Shown here: one piece after another, positions 54,270-63,453 of the stretch | Position numbering within the stretch: position 1 is the first letter of the stretch | How the letters are laid out: the number at the start of each line of letters is the position of its first letter | Assembly: GCF_014042355.1 (NCBI RefSeq) | Contig: NZ_JACEZU010000007.1 | Span: 186,001-250,000, forward strand | Source: Rugamonas apoptosis | Lineage (GTDB): Bacteria; Pseudomonadota; Gammaproteobacteria; Burkholderiales; Burkholderiaceae_D | DNA length: 64,000 nt | Reading direction: 5' to 3' | Notes under the pieces: generated by a model | Databases searched by the model: none | Told to the model about the DNA's origin: nothing | What the model saw: the letters and a program-made list of their open reading frames with translations, nothing else | Made by a program: the position numbers and the translations under genes

Positions 54270-54304
54270 TTGCCTTATCCCCATGTGTAAGATATTCTTT
54301 ACAC
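54270..54304 (+). promoter_or_regulatory. Promoter and operator of the winged-helix gene
   Basis: -35 TTGCCT (54270-54275), 17-bp spacer, -10 TATTCT (54293-54298). An inverted repeat GTGTAA - 8 nt - TTACAC (54285-54304) covers the -10 and ends at the base before the GTG start codon. The arrangement suggests autorepression and a leaderless transcript. Confidence 0.55.
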
Positions 54305-54637
54305 GTGAAAACGAAAACATTACAACTCGACGGAGACCGGCTGCTGGCCACGCTGTCGGCGCTGGCCAATCCGCACCGGCTGCGCATCATCGCGATGCTG
54401 GAATCGGGCGGACGCAACTACGTCAGCCAGCTGGCGCGCGAGCTGGGCATCAGCCGCCCGCTGCTGCACCTGCACCTGCAAAAGCTGGAAGACGCGGGCC
54501 TGGTGACCAGCCAGCTGGAACTGTCCCCGGACGGCAAGGCGCTCAAGTTTTTTGAGGCGGCCCCGTTCGACGTCGAACTGACCCCGGCCGCCATCGCGCA
54601 GGCAGCGCAATCCCTGACCAACCATACTGAAACGTAG
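54305..54637 (+). CDS. ArsR-type winged-helix transcriptional regulator
   Basis: 110 residues from GTG 54305 (read as MKTKTLQLDGDRLL). Winged helix with ANPHRLRIIAMLESGG, VSQLARELGISRPLLHLHLQKLEDAGLV (about 40-67) and a short C-terminus; no metal-binding Cys cluster, so it is not a classical metal sensor. No ribosome-binding site precedes the GTG. An ATG 48 bp upstream is in frame but also lacks one. Probably forms an operon with the membrane protein 8 bp downstream. Confidence 0.82.
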   Translation: MKTKTLQLDGDRLLATLSALANPHRLRIIAMLESGGRNYVSQLARELGISRPLLHLHLQKLEDAGLVTSQLELSPDGKALKFFEAAPFDVELTPAAIAQAAQSLTNHTET

Positions 54638-54645
54638 AGGCCATC

Positions 54646-54903
54646 ATGTCCGAAAGTGTATTTCTTCTGACGATCTGCCTGCCACTCGCCACCATTGTGG
54701 TGGTGTTCGGCATGCGCTCCTATGCCGCCATCCAGCAGGCCAAGGCGCGCCTGGCCAACGACAACGCCTACCGCCAGATCGCCGAACAGGCGGCCGCCGC
54801 GCAAGCGGAAACGGCGCGCCGCCTGGCTTCCATGGACGCCACGCTGAGCGAGCTGAAATCGCGTCTGGCGACGGTGGAGAAAGTGCTGAAGGAAGTGGAA
54901 TAA
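54646..54903 (+). CDS. Small membrane protein with cytoplasmic coiled coil
   Basis: 85 residues: one N-terminal TM helix (about 5-24, LLTICLPLATIVVVFGM) followed by a continuous charged, Ala-rich helix with heptad character (about 30-85). Resembles PspB-like layout only in general shape. Function unknown; co-transcribed with a winged-helix regulator, which suggests regulated expression under membrane or envelope conditions. Confidence 0.75.
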   Translation: MSESVFLLTICLPLATIVVVFGMRSYAAIQQAKARLANDNAYRQIAEQAAAAQAETARRLASMDATLSELKSRLATVEKVLKEVE

Positions 54904-54921
54904 GCGGGCGCCGGCGCCCCA

Positions 54922-56163
54922 CTAGGAAGCCAGCGCGCGGTCGATCAGTTCTATCCAGTGCTGCACGGGCGTGTCCGTGCCCGATTGCAGGTGGGCCTGG
55001 CAGCCCACGTTGGCCGACACGATCACTTCCGCCCCCGTGTCCGCCAGGTTGGCCAGCTTGCGGTCGCGCAGTTGCAACGATAATTCCGGCTGCAACAGCG
55101 AATAGGTGCCAGCCGAGCCGCAGCACAAATGGCTGTCCGCGCACAGCTTCACGTCCACACCAGCCGCGCGCAGCACACCTTCCACCTTGCCGCGTATCTG
55201 CTGGCCGTGCTGCAGCGTGCAAGGCGGGTGGTAGGCCACGCGCTCGCTGATTTTGCCGCGCAGCTTGCGCCCCAGTTCCTCCTCGAATTCCGGCATTACC
55301 TCGCTCAGGTCGCGCGTCAACGCCGAAATGCGTTCGGCCTTGGCCGCGTATGCGGCATCGTGCGCCAGCAAGTGGCCGTATTCCTTGACGGTGGCGCCGC
55401 AGCCGGACGCCGTCATCACGATCGCTTCCACCCGCGGCACGCCCTCCGTGCCTTCCACGTAGGGCCACCAGGCGTCGATGTTGCGGCGCATGTCATCCAG
55501 GCCGCCATCCTGGTCGTTCAGATGGTAGCGCAGCGCGCCGCAGCAGCCGGCCCTGGGTGCGCTCAACAACTGCACGCCCAGCGCGTCCAATACACGCGCC
55601 GTGGCGCTGTTGATATTGGGCGCCATGCCCGGCTGGGTGCAGCCTTCCAGCACCAGCATCTTGCGTGCATGCGCCCCCGTGGGACGCTGGCCCGCGCCTT
55701 GCACGTGCGGGATCTTGTCCTGCCAGGGCTTGGACAGCAAGGGCCGCAGCAACTGGCCCGCCCGCAACGCCGGCTTGAACACCCAGCTGCGCGGCAGCGC
55801 TTCTTTCAACACGGCGCGTTTGAGCCGTTCGGCCAGCGGGCGCTGCACGCGCTGCTCGACCACCTTGCGGCCGATGTCGACCAGCCGCCCATATTTGACG
55901 CCGGACGGGCAGGTCGATTCGCAATTGCGGCAGGTCAGGCAGCGGTCCAGGTGGCTCTGGGTCTTGGCCGTGACGGGCGCCCCTTCCAGCACCTGCTTGA
56001 TCAGGTAGATGCGCCCGCGCGGCCCGTCCAGTTCATCGCCCAGCAACTGGTAGGTGGGACAGGTGGCCGTGCAAAAGCCGCAGTGCACGCAGGCGCGCAG
56101 GATGGCGTCGGCTTCGTCGCCGTCGCGCGTGTTCTTGATGAAATCGGCGAGATGGGTTTGCAT
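54922..56163 (-). CDS. glcF: Glycolate oxidase iron-sulfur subunit
   Basis: 413 residues. Two 4Fe-4S motifs: C25-x2-C-x2-C-x3-C35 (CVHCGFCTATCP) and C75-x2-C-x2-C-x3-C85 (CLTCRNCESTCP), then two Cys-rich CCG domains (RAGCCGALRYH; HLCCGSAGTYSLLQ). Passes electrons from the flavoprotein to the quinone pool. Last gene of glcDEF, 9 bp after glcE. Confidence 0.96.
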   Translation of the reverse strand: MQTHLADFIKNTRDGDEADAILRACVHCGFCTATCPTYQLLGDELDGPRGRIYLIKQVLEGAPVTAKTQSHLDRCLTCRNCESTCPSGVKYGRLVDIGRKVVEQRVQRPLAERLKRAVLKEALPRSWVFKPALRAGQLLRPLLSKPWQDKIPHVQGAGQRPTGAHARKMLVLEGCTQPGMAPNINSATARVLDALGVQLLSAPRAGCCGALRYHLNDQDGGLDDMRRNIDAWWPYVEGTEGVPRVEAIVMTASGCGATVKEYGHLLAHDAAYAAKAERISALTRDLSEVMPEFEEELGRKLRGKISERVAYHPPCTLQHGQQIRGKVEGVLRAAGVDVKLCADSHLCCGSAGTYSLLQPELSLQLRDRKLANLADTGAEVIVSANVGCQAHLQSGTDTPVQHWIELIDRALAS

Positions 56164-56172
56164 GGGACTCCG

Positions 56173-57222
56173 TCAATACATGCGGCCGGGATTGAAGATA
56201 CCGGCCGGGTCGAAGCTGGCCTTGAGCCGCTGATGGATGGCCGCCACGGCCGGCGCCAGCGGCTGGAACACGCCCGCGCTGCGGTCGCCGCCCCGGAACA
56301 GCGTGGCGTGCCCACCCACGGCGCTGACCGTGCGGCGGATGCTGGCCGCGTCGCCGCCGGCCACCCGCAGCCAGCGCTGCGCCCCGCCCCACTCGATCAA
56401 CTGTGCACCTTTCATCACCAGCGCGCTGGCGGCCGACGGCACCGACAGCCGCCACAACTCGCCGCCGTCGAAAAAGGCGTGGCGCTGGTCGCGCAGGCTG
56501 GCCCAGAACGCCCCGTCATGTTCGACCGGCTGGCCCCCCAGCTTGCGCCGCGCGGCGCCGACGGCCGCTTCGGCGCCGGACAGGCGCAGCGAAAGGATGC
56601 CGTCGTGCCAGCAGCTGGCCGAGATGGGCAGCGGCTGGCCGCCCCACTCGTTCAGGCGCCGCAGCGCGTCGATTTCCGACAGCTCGAAGCGGATGCTGGC
56701 CTCGCACACGGGCAACGGCAGCACCTTGAGCGACACATCCATGATCAGGCCCAGCGTGCCGAGCGAGCCGGCCAGCAGGCGCGACACGTCATAGCCGGCC
56801 ACGTTCTTCATCACCTGCCCGCCGAAGCAGAGCAACTCGCCCCGCCCGTCCATCAAGGCCGCGCCCAGCACGAAGTCGCGCGCGGCGCCGGCGCTGGCGC
56901 GGCGCGGGCCGGACAGCGCGGCCGCCACCACGCCGCCGATGGTGGAGACGGCGCCGTAACGGGGCGGTTCAAAGGCCAGCATCTGCCCCTGTTCGGCCAG
57001 CAGCGCTTCGATCTCGGCCAGCGGCGTGCCGCAGCGGGCCGTGATCACCAGTTCCGTCGGTTCGTAAGCGAGCACGCCGTGGTAGGCGCGCGCGTCCAGC
57101 AATTGGCCGGTGGGCATGTTGCCGTACCAGTCCTTGGTGCCGCCGCCGCGCAGGCGCAGCGGCGTGCCGGCGGCCGTGGCGGCGCGGATCTGCTCTTGGT
57201 ATTGGTTGATAATCGCTTGCAA
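56173..57222 (-). CDS. glcE: Glycolate oxidase FAD-binding subunit
   Basis: 349 residues, PCMH-type FAD domain: LRLRGGGTKDW, VSTIGGVVAAALSGPRRASAG and MKNVAGYDVSRLLAGSLGTLG are diagnostic for GlcE. Works with GlcD and GlcF to oxidise glycolate to glyoxylate. 10 bp after glcD. Confidence 0.95.
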   Translation of the reverse strand: MQAIINQYQEQIRAATAAGTPLRLRGGGTKDWYGNMPTGQLLDARAYHGVLAYEPTELVITARCGTPLAEIEALLAEQGQMLAFEPPRYGAVSTIGGVVAAALSGPRRASAGAARDFVLGAALMDGRGELLCFGGQVMKNVAGYDVSRLLAGSLGTLGLIMDVSLKVLPLPVCEASIRFELSEIDALRRLNEWGGQPLPISASCWHDGILSLRLSGAEAAVGAARRKLGGQPVEHDGAFWASLRDQRHAFFDGGELWRLSVPSAASALVMKGAQLIEWGGAQRWLRVAGGDAASIRRTVSAVGGHATLFRGGDRSAGVFQPLAPAVAAIHQRLKASFDPAGIFNPGRMY

Positions 57223-57232
57223 AGTGACTCCG

Positions 57233-58723
57233 TCAGAAACGCGGCAAACCGGGGAATTTCAGTACCCCGCCCGTGACCCGCATCTTGCCCATGTCGGCGC
57301 AGCGGTTCAGGGTTGGTATCGCCTTGTCGGGATTGAGCAGCTTCACCGGGTCGAAGGCGCGCTTGACGGCGAAAAACGCTTCCAGCTCCTGGGGCGTGAA
57401 CTGCTCGCACATGGAATTGATCTTCTCGATACCCACGCCGTGTTCGCCCGTGATGGTGCCGCCCACTTCCACGCTCATCGCCAGGATCTCGGCGCCGAAC
57501 GCCTCGGCCCGCGCGAATTCGTCAGGTTGGTTGGCGTCGAACAGGATCAGCGGGTGCAGGTTGCCGTCGCCGGCATGGAACACGTTGGCGCAGCGCAGGC
57601 CATACTTGCTCTCCATGCGCGCGATCCCGGCCAGCACTTCGGCCAGCCGCTTGCGGGGAATGGTGCCGTCCATGCAGTAGTAATCGGGCGAGATGCGGCC
57701 GGCGGCCGGAAACGCGTTCTTGCGGCCGGACCAGAAGCGCAACCGCTCGGCCTCGTCCTGCGACACGGCGATGGCGCTGGCGCCGGCCGCCTGCAGCACG
57801 GCCGTCATGCGCGCGATGTCCTCCTCCACCTCCTCCACCGTGCCGTCAGCCTCGCATAGCAGGATGGCGGCGGCCTCCGTGTCGTAGCCGGCCTTGCAGA
57901 ACGGCTCCACCATGCGGGCCGAAGTCTGGTCCATCATCTCCAGCCCGGCCGGGATGATGCCAGCCGCGATCAGGTCAGCCACGGCGTTGCAGCCGGCCCC
58001 CACTTCGCTGAACGACGCCATGATCACGCGCGCCGTGGACGGTTTGGGAATCAGCCGCACCGTCACTTCCGTCACGATGCCCAGCATGCCTTCGGAGCCG
58101 ATGAACACGGCCAGCAGGTCCAGGCCCGGCGCGTCGAGCGATTCGCCGCCCAGTTCCACCACCTCGCCTTCGATGGTGACCATGCGTACCCGCAGCACGT
58201 TATGCACCGTCAGGCCGTATTTCAGGCAGTGCACGCCGCCCGAGTTCTCGGCCACGTTGCCGCCGATGGTGCAGGCGATCTGGGACGAAGGGTCGGGCGC
58301 GTAGTACAGGTCGTGGCGGGCGGCGGCGTCGGAAATGGCCAGGTTGCGCACGCCCGGCTGCACCACGGCCGTGCGGGCGTAGGCATCCATGCGGACCACC
58401 TGGTTCATGCGCGCCGTGGACAGCACCACCCCATCCGCGATCGGCATGGCGCCGCCGGACAGGCCGGTGCCGGCGCCGCGCGGCACGATCGGCACGCCCA
58501 GTTGGCGGCACACGTTGACGATGGCGATCACCTGCGCCTCGCTGTCGGGCAACACCACCACCATGGGTAGCTGGCGGTAGGCCGCCAGCCCGTCGCATTC
58601 GTAGGGACGGGTATCCTCCGGCTCAGCCAGCACGCAGCGCGCGGGCAGCACGGCGCGCAGGGCGTCGGCCACTTGCTGCCGGCGGATGAACAGGTTGGCC
58701 GGGTCGGGGGAAGCGGTGTGCAT
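57233..58723 (-). CDS. glcD: Glycolate oxidase catalytic subunit (FAD-linked)
   Basis: 496 residues from ATG 58723 (MHTASPDPANLF); an upstream in-frame ATG is 42 bp further. FAD domain with IVPRGAGTGLSGGAMP, SSQIACTIGGNVAENSGGVHCLKYG and FIGSEGMLGIVTEVTV; C-terminal FAD-oxidase domain with FHAGDGNLHPLILFD and GGTITGEHGVGIEK. First gene of the minus-strand glcDEF operon; divergent from the adenosyltransferase gene. Confidence 0.96.
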   Translation of the reverse strand: MHTASPDPANLFIRRQQVADALRAVLPARCVLAEPEDTRPYECDGLAAYRQLPMVVVLPDSEAQVIAIVNVCRQLGVPIVPRGAGTGLSGGAMPIADGVVLSTARMNQVVRMDAYARTAVVQPGVRNLAISDAAARHDLYYAPDPSSQIACTIGGNVAENSGGVHCLKYGLTVHNVLRVRMVTIEGEVVELGGESLDAPGLDLLAVFIGSEGMLGIVTEVTVRLIPKPSTARVIMASFSEVGAGCNAVADLIAAGIIPAGLEMMDQTSARMVEPFCKAGYDTEAAAILLCEADGTVEEVEEDIARMTAVLQAAGASAIAVSQDEAERLRFWSGRKNAFPAAGRISPDYYCMDGTIPRKRLAEVLAGIARMESKYGLRCANVFHAGDGNLHPLILFDANQPDEFARAEAFGAEILAMSVEVGGTITGEHGVGIEKINSMCEQFTPQELEAFFAVKRAFDPVKLLNPDKAIPTLNRCADMGKMRVTGGVLKFPGLPRF

Positions 58724-58902
58724 GGCGGCGGTGGGAACAAGTCGATAGACGTCGATTGTAAGCACAAACGGCGTCGCCGTCGCGCCGGGCGATCAATTGG
58801 CGCTGACTCTGGACGCGATTCGCCGCGTCGGCGGTGGGGGAAATCGGGTGGCGGGCGGGGTTTTGGCGTATCCTCACATCTTTTCACGGATCAGGAACCA
58901 TC

Positions 58903-59457
58903 ATGGGCAACCGACTCTCCAAGATCGCCACCCGCACCGGCGACAACGGCACCACCGGCCTGGGCGACGGCACGCGCACCGACAAGGACAGCGTGCGGGT
59001 GCACGCCATGGGCGACGTGGACGAACTCAATTCCAACATTGGCCTGCTGCTGTGCGAAGCCATGCCCGACGACCTGCGCGAGGAACTGGTGACGATCCAG
59101 CACGACCTGTTCGACCTGGGCGGTGAGTTGTGCATCCCCGGCTACCAGATGATCACGGATGCCCACGTGGCCCGGCTCGACGACCTGCTGGCCAAGTACA
59201 ACGCCGACTTGCCGGCGCTGACGGAATTCATCCTGCCGGCCGGCTCGCGGGCGGCCGCCGTGGCCCACGTGTGCCGCACCGTGTGCCGCCGCGCGGAACG
59301 GGCCATCGTCACGCTGGGCAAGGCTGAAACCATCCACGACCATCCGCGCCAGTATGTGAACCGGCTGTCGGACCTGATATTCGTGCTGTCGCGCGTGCTC
59401 AACCGCTTCGACGGCGGCAGCGACGTGCTGTGGCAGCACGAGCGCAAACGCGGGTAA
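58903..59457 (+). CDS. PduO-type cob(I)alamin adenosyltransferase
   Basis: 184 residues from ATG 58903. ATP-binding TRTGDNGTTGLGDG (about 9-22), MGDVDELNSNIG and the C-terminal RAERAIVTLG and YVNRLSDLIFVLSRV. Makes adenosylcobalamin, the cofactor that CarH-type regulators such as the one at 4.3 kb would bind. No other cobalamin gene is near. Confidence 0.95.
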   Translation: MGNRLSKIATRTGDNGTTGLGDGTRTDKDSVRVHAMGDVDELNSNIGLLLCEAMPDDLREELVTIQHDLFDLGGELCIPGYQMITDAHVARLDDLLAKYNADLPALTEFILPAGSRAAAVAHVCRTVCRRAERAIVTLGKAETIHDHPRQYVNRLSDLIFVLSRVLNRFDGGSDVLWQHERKRG

Positions 59458-59487
59458 GGTAACCGGCCCGCGCCCCCAGGAGTACGC

Positions 59488-60561
59488 ATGACGTCACGCT
59501 GTGCCTCGACGTCCGCCATCGCGCGGGCCTTGCTGTTATGCAGCGCCTTGCTGGCCGCGCACGCGCGCGCTGGCGCCCCGACGCCCGCGGCGCCCCAGCA
59601 ATTCGCCCGCCTCGGCGACGTGACGCTGGAGAACGGTGCCGTCATCCACGATTGCCAGCTCGGCTACCGCACGCTGGGCACGCTCAACGCGGCGCGCGAC
59701 AACGCCGTCCTGGTACCCACCTGGCACACGGGCACCAGCGCACAGCTGCTGGAGATATTGGGCCCGCAAGGCCTGTTCGATCCGGCTCCGTACTTCGTGA
59801 TCCTGGTTGACGCGCTGGGCAACGGCGTATCGTGCTCGCCGTCCAACAGCACCAGCCAGCATGGCAAGGCCTTCCCCGCCTTCACCATCCGCGACATGGT
59901 GGCCAGTGAGCACCGGCTGCTGACGGAGAAACTGGGCATTCACCACCTGCGGGCCATGGTCGGCTACTCCATGGGCGGCATGCAGACGCTCCAGTGGATG
60001 GTGAGCCATCCCCGCTTCATCGACATCGCCATTCCCATCGCCGCCACGCCGCGCCTGTCCAGCTACGACCTGCTGTTCTGGCGCACGGCCGAACAGGCCA
60101 TCGCCACCGACGCCACCTTCGCCGGCGGTGACTACCAGCGCAACCCGCCGCTACCACTGTTCCAGATGGTGTTCGCGCTGAACGCCAGCTCGCCCGACTA
60201 CCGCCAGCGCATGACGGCGCCGGCCGGCTTCGACAAATTTTTGCACGAGACGGTGGCGCCCGACCCGGAAGCGCCCGACGCCAACGACAACCTGGCGCAA
60301 ATCCGCGCCCTGCTCACTCAAGACATCGGCGCCGGGCCGGGCGGGCCGCAAGGGCTGGAACAGGCGGCGGCCCGGGTGCGCGCGCGCGTCCACCTGATCA
60401 ACGCGCGACAGGACCAGTTGATCAATCCGGGCGCGGCGCAGGCGCTGGCGCCGCTGCTGCATGCGCGTATGACCTTGCTCGATAGTGAGTGCGGCCATTT
60501 CGCCATCCAATGCGATATGGCGGCGATCCGCACGGCGATCGAAGCGGCGCTCAAGCCGTAG
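59488..60561 (+). CDS. Exported alpha/beta hydrolase, MetX (homoserine acetyltransferase)-like
   Basis: 357 residues. Signal peptide (SAIARALLLCSALLAAHARAG) followed by a MetX-type fold: LGYRTLGTLN, nucleophile elbow GYSMGGMQ, late catalytic Asp in NARQDQLINPG and catalytic His in SECGHFAIQ. True MetX is cytoplasmic, so the export signal argues for another acyl-transfer or hydrolase role. Confidence 0.82.
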   Translation: MTSRCASTSAIARALLLCSALLAAHARAGAPTPAAPQQFARLGDVTLENGAVIHDCQLGYRTLGTLNAARDNAVLVPTWHTGTSAQLLEILGPQGLFDPAPYFVILVDALGNGVSCSPSNSTSQHGKAFPAFTIRDMVASEHRLLTEKLGIHHLRAMVGYSMGGMQTLQWMVSHPRFIDIAIPIAATPRLSSYDLLFWRTAEQAIATDATFAGGDYQRNPPLPLFQMVFALNASSPDYRQRMTAPAGFDKFLHETVAPDPEAPDANDNLAQIRALLTQDIGAGPGGPQGLEQAAARVRARVHLINARQDQLINPGAAQALAPLLHARMTLLDSECGHFAIQCDMAAIRTAIEAALKP

Positions 60562-60605
60562 GCGGCCAGCGGCGAGTTTCAGGGTGCCGCAGCCAGCGAA
60601 GAGTT

Positions 60606-61373
60606 TCAAGGCGCCGCAGCCAGCGGCGCGTCGGCGCCCAGCAACAGCGCCATGCCCTTGGCCATGCTGAGGCGGGAAGCGGCGGCCGGGTGGTCGGCGA
60701 TCAGCGCGGCCGACTCCTGGGCCGCCAGCTTGGCATAGAAACGGACCATGGCCACCGGCGGCCAACCGGCCCGGTAGGCCAGCACCATGCCCAACTGGTC
60801 AGCCTCACTCTCTTGCATGGACGACAGATCGGACAGCCGGATTTGCAGCGACAGGTCGGTGTCGAGCCGTTCCAACAGCACGTCCAGCGGCAGCGGCGGC
60901 CGGCGTGCCAGCAAGAACGCTTCGGACAAAGTCTCGCGCGCATGCTCGGCCACGGCGTGGGCCACCTCATGGCCCAGCAAGGTGGCAAGTTCGCCATCGT
61001 CCGCTGCCAACTGGCGTACGAAAGCGCTGCCGACGAGGATTTTTCCGCCCGCCATGCAGACGGCATCAACCTCGGGATCGCTGGTGGTATGCAGTTCCCA
61101 CTGCCATTGGGCCGCTTCCGGCTTGAGCGCGATGGCGGCCCGTATCAAACCGGCGCTGATGGCGCGCAGACGGGCCAGCAGGACGGGATCGTCATCGAGC
61201 TTGCCATCGGCCGCCAGCCCCACCACGCGTTCGATGTAGCGGTCCTCGACCTGGCTGTCCACCGCATCGGCGGAAAAGCGCAGCTCCTGCCAGCGCCCCG
61301 ATTCCGGCACCTGGCCCCGTACCGCGCCGCAGCAAAACAACAGAACCGCCGTCCACATGGAAACCCGGTACAT
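60606..61373 (-). CDS. M48-family metallopeptidase
   Basis: 255 residues from ATG 61373. Short signal (MYRVSMWTAVLLFCCGAVRG), zinc motif HEVAH at 135-139 and the third ligand region MQESEADQLG. Belongs to the periplasmic BepA/LoiP group rather than HtpX, as it lacks multiple TM helices. Degrades misfolded envelope proteins or helps outer-membrane assembly. Lies downstream of dxs on the same strand, separated by a palindromic terminator. Confidence 0.88.
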   Translation of the reverse strand: MYRVSMWTAVLLFCCGAVRGQVPESGRWQELRFSADAVDSQVEDRYIERVVGLAADGKLDDDPVLLARLRAISAGLIRAAIALKPEAAQWQWELHTTSDPEVDAVCMAGGKILVGSAFVRQLAADDGELATLLGHEVAHAVAEHARETLSEAFLLARRPPLPLDVLLERLDTDLSLQIRLSDLSSMQESEADQLGMVLAYRAGWPPVAMVRFYAKLAAQESAALIADHPAAASRLSMAKGMALLLGADAPLAAAP

Positions 61374-61485
61374 GCCGCCCTCCCCGCGCGGGGCCGCCAC
61401 GGCCAGCCATGCGCCGATATAAACGATTTATATCAATATAGGATCGAAGCGGAGTGGGCGCAAGGCCGCGAGCAGCGAGCAGAAA

Positions 61486-61539
61486 AAATGGGGACGTAAC
61501 ACTAATTCCGGTTTTCGAAATTGTGTTACGTCCCCATTT
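61486..61539 (-). terminator. 17-bp-arm inverted repeat, probable dxs terminator
   Basis: Arms 61486-61502 and 61523-61539 (ATGGGGACGTAACAC on the outer part) are perfectly complementary around a 20-nt loop. Read on the minus strand it lies 38 bp after the dxs stop and ends in six T, so it can terminate dxs. Its GGGGACG end is like the other two palindromes in this window. Confidence 0.85.
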
Positions 61540-61577
61540 CTTTTCGCCCCCGGTCAGTCCGGCGGGCGGAGCGGTGA

Positions 61578-63449
61578 TCAGCCGTTGTTGACGACCAGCC
61601 GGGGCACGTCGGCGCCGAAGCGCTGGCGGATCGAGGCGGCGATGCCGTCCGCGTCCAGCCCCACGCCAGCCAGCAGCTTGGCCGGGTCGCCATGGTCGAT
61701 GAATTTGTCGGGCAGGCCCAGCATGAGCACGGGCTTGACGATGCCTTCGGCGGCCAGCGCCTCGGCCACGGCGGCGCCGGCGCCGCCCATGATGCACCCC
61801 TCTTCCACCGTCACCAGGTAGTCGTGTTCGGCGGCCAGTTGCTTGACCAGTTCCACGTCCAGCGGCTTGACGAAGCGCATATTGGCCACCGTGGCGTCGA
61901 GCGAGGCGGCCGCCTTGACGGCCGGCGCCACCATCGAGCCGAACGCCAGGATGGCGATCTTCTGGCCCTGGCGCTTGATCTCGCCCTTGCCGATTGCTAT
62001 GGTCGTCAGCGCTTGCTCGATGGCCGCGCCGATGCCGGCGCCGCGTGGATAGCGGATCGCGGCCGGGCCGTTGTACTGGTAGCCGGTGGTGAGCATCTGG
62101 CGGCATTCGTTCTCGTCCGACGCGGCCATGACGACCATGTTGGGAATGCAGCGCAAATAAGCCAGGTCGTAGTTACCGGCGTGGGTGGCGCCGTCCGCGC
62201 CCACCAGGCCGGCACGGTCCAGCGCGAACGTCACGTCCAGGTTCTGCAGCGCCACGTCGTGGATCAACTGGTCGTAGGCCCGTTGCAGGAAGGTGGAATA
62301 GATCGCCACCACCGGTTTCAGTCCTTCACAGGCCAGGCCGGCGCCAAAGGTGACGGAATGCTGCTCGGCGATGCCGACGTCGAAATAACGGTCCGGGAAC
62401 TGCTGCTCGAAGCGCACCATGCCCGAGCCTTCACGCATGGCGGGGGTGATGCCGACCAGGCGCTTGTCGGCGGCGGCCATGTCACACAGCCAGTTGCCGA
62501 ATACTTCCGTGTAGGTAATCTTGCCGGGCGCCGTGGCCGGCTTGATGCCTTCAGCCGGATTGAACTTGCCGGTGCCGTGGTACAAGATAGGCTCGGCCTC
62601 GGCCAGCTTGTAGCCCTGGCCCTTCTTGGTCACCACATGCAGGAATTGCGGGCCCTTGAGGTGCTTGATGTTCTGCAGCGTGGGGATCAGCGATTCGAGG
62701 TCGTGGCCGTCGATGGGGCCGATGTAGTTGAAGCCGAATTCCTCGAACATGGTGGCCGGCACCACCATGCCCTTGGCGTGTTCTTCCAGCCGCTTGGCCA
62801 GCTCCAGCACGGGCCCCGGCAGCACGGACTTGCCCACGTTCTTGGCGGCCGCGTAGAACTGGCCCGACATCAGGCGCGCCAGGTAGCGGTTCAAGGCGCC
62901 CACGGGTGGCGAGATCGACATGTCGTTGTCGTTCAGGATCACCAGCAGGTTCAGGTCTTCCTGCACGCCGGCGTTGTTGAGCGCCTCGAAGGCCATGCCG
63001 GCCGTCATGGAGCCGTCGCCGATCACGGCGATGGCGTGGCGCTGCTCGCCCTTGATCTTGGCTGCCTGCGCCATGCCCAGCGCGGCCGAGATCGAGGTCG
63101 ACGAGTGGGCCGTGCCGAAGGTGTCGTATTCGCTCTCGTCGCGCTTGGGGAAGCCGGAAATGCCGTCCAGCTGGCGCAACGTGTGCATGCGCTCGCGCCG
63201 GCCCGTGAGGATCTTGTGCGAGTAGGTCTGGTGGCCCACGTCCCACACGATGCGGTCATGCGGCGTGTTGAACACGTAGTGCAGTGCCACCGTCAGTTCC
63301 ACCGTGCCCAGGTTGGACGACAGGTGGCCGCCCGTCTTGGAGACGGAATCGAGCAGGTAGTGGCGCAGTTCGTGGGCCAGCGGGGTGAGCTGGTGGCGTG
63401 CCAGCTTGCGCACGTCGGCCGGGGAATCTATGTTTTCGAGCAATTTCAT
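61578..63449 (-). CDS. dxs: 1-deoxy-D-xylulose-5-phosphate synthase
   Basis: 623 residues, the first enzyme of the MEP isoprenoid pathway. Thiamine-diphosphate motif [18 protein letters not shown], the catalytic His in [14 protein letters not shown], and the transketolase-type [15 protein letters not shown] and C-terminal PRGAGIGA regions are intact. Directly after ispA (4 bp), the usual ispA-dxs operon. Confidence 0.97.
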   Translation of the reverse strand: MKLLENIDSPADVRKLARHQLTPLAHELRHYLLDSVSKTGGHLSSNLGTVELTVALHYVFNTPHDRIVWDVGHQTYSHKILTGRRERMHTLRQLDGISGFPKRDESEYDTFGTAHSSTSISAALGMAQAAKIKGEQRHAIAVIGDGSMTAGMAFEALNNAGVQEDLNLLVILNDNDMSISPPVGALNRYLARLMSGQFYAAAKNVGKSVLPGPVLELAKRLEEHAKGMVVPATMFEEFGFNYIGPIDGHDLESLIPTLQNIKHLKGPQFLHVVTKKGQGYKLAEAEPILYHGTGKFNPAEGIKPATAPGKITYTEVFGNWLCDMAAADKRLVGITPAMREGSGMVRFEQQFPDRYFDVGIAEQHSVTFGAGLACEGLKPVVAIYSTFLQRAYDQLIHDVALQNLDVTFALDRAGLVGADGATHAGNYDLAYLRCIPNMVVMAASDENECRQMLTTGYQYNGPAAIRYPRGAGIGAAIEQALTTIAIGKGEIKRQGQKIAILAFGSMVAPAVKAAASLDATVANMRFVKPLDVELVKQLAAEHDYLVTVEEGCIMGGAGAAVAEALAAEGIVKPVLMLGLPDKFIDHGDPAKLLAGVGLDADGIAASIRQRFGADVPRLVVNNG

Positions 63450-63453
63450 ATTC

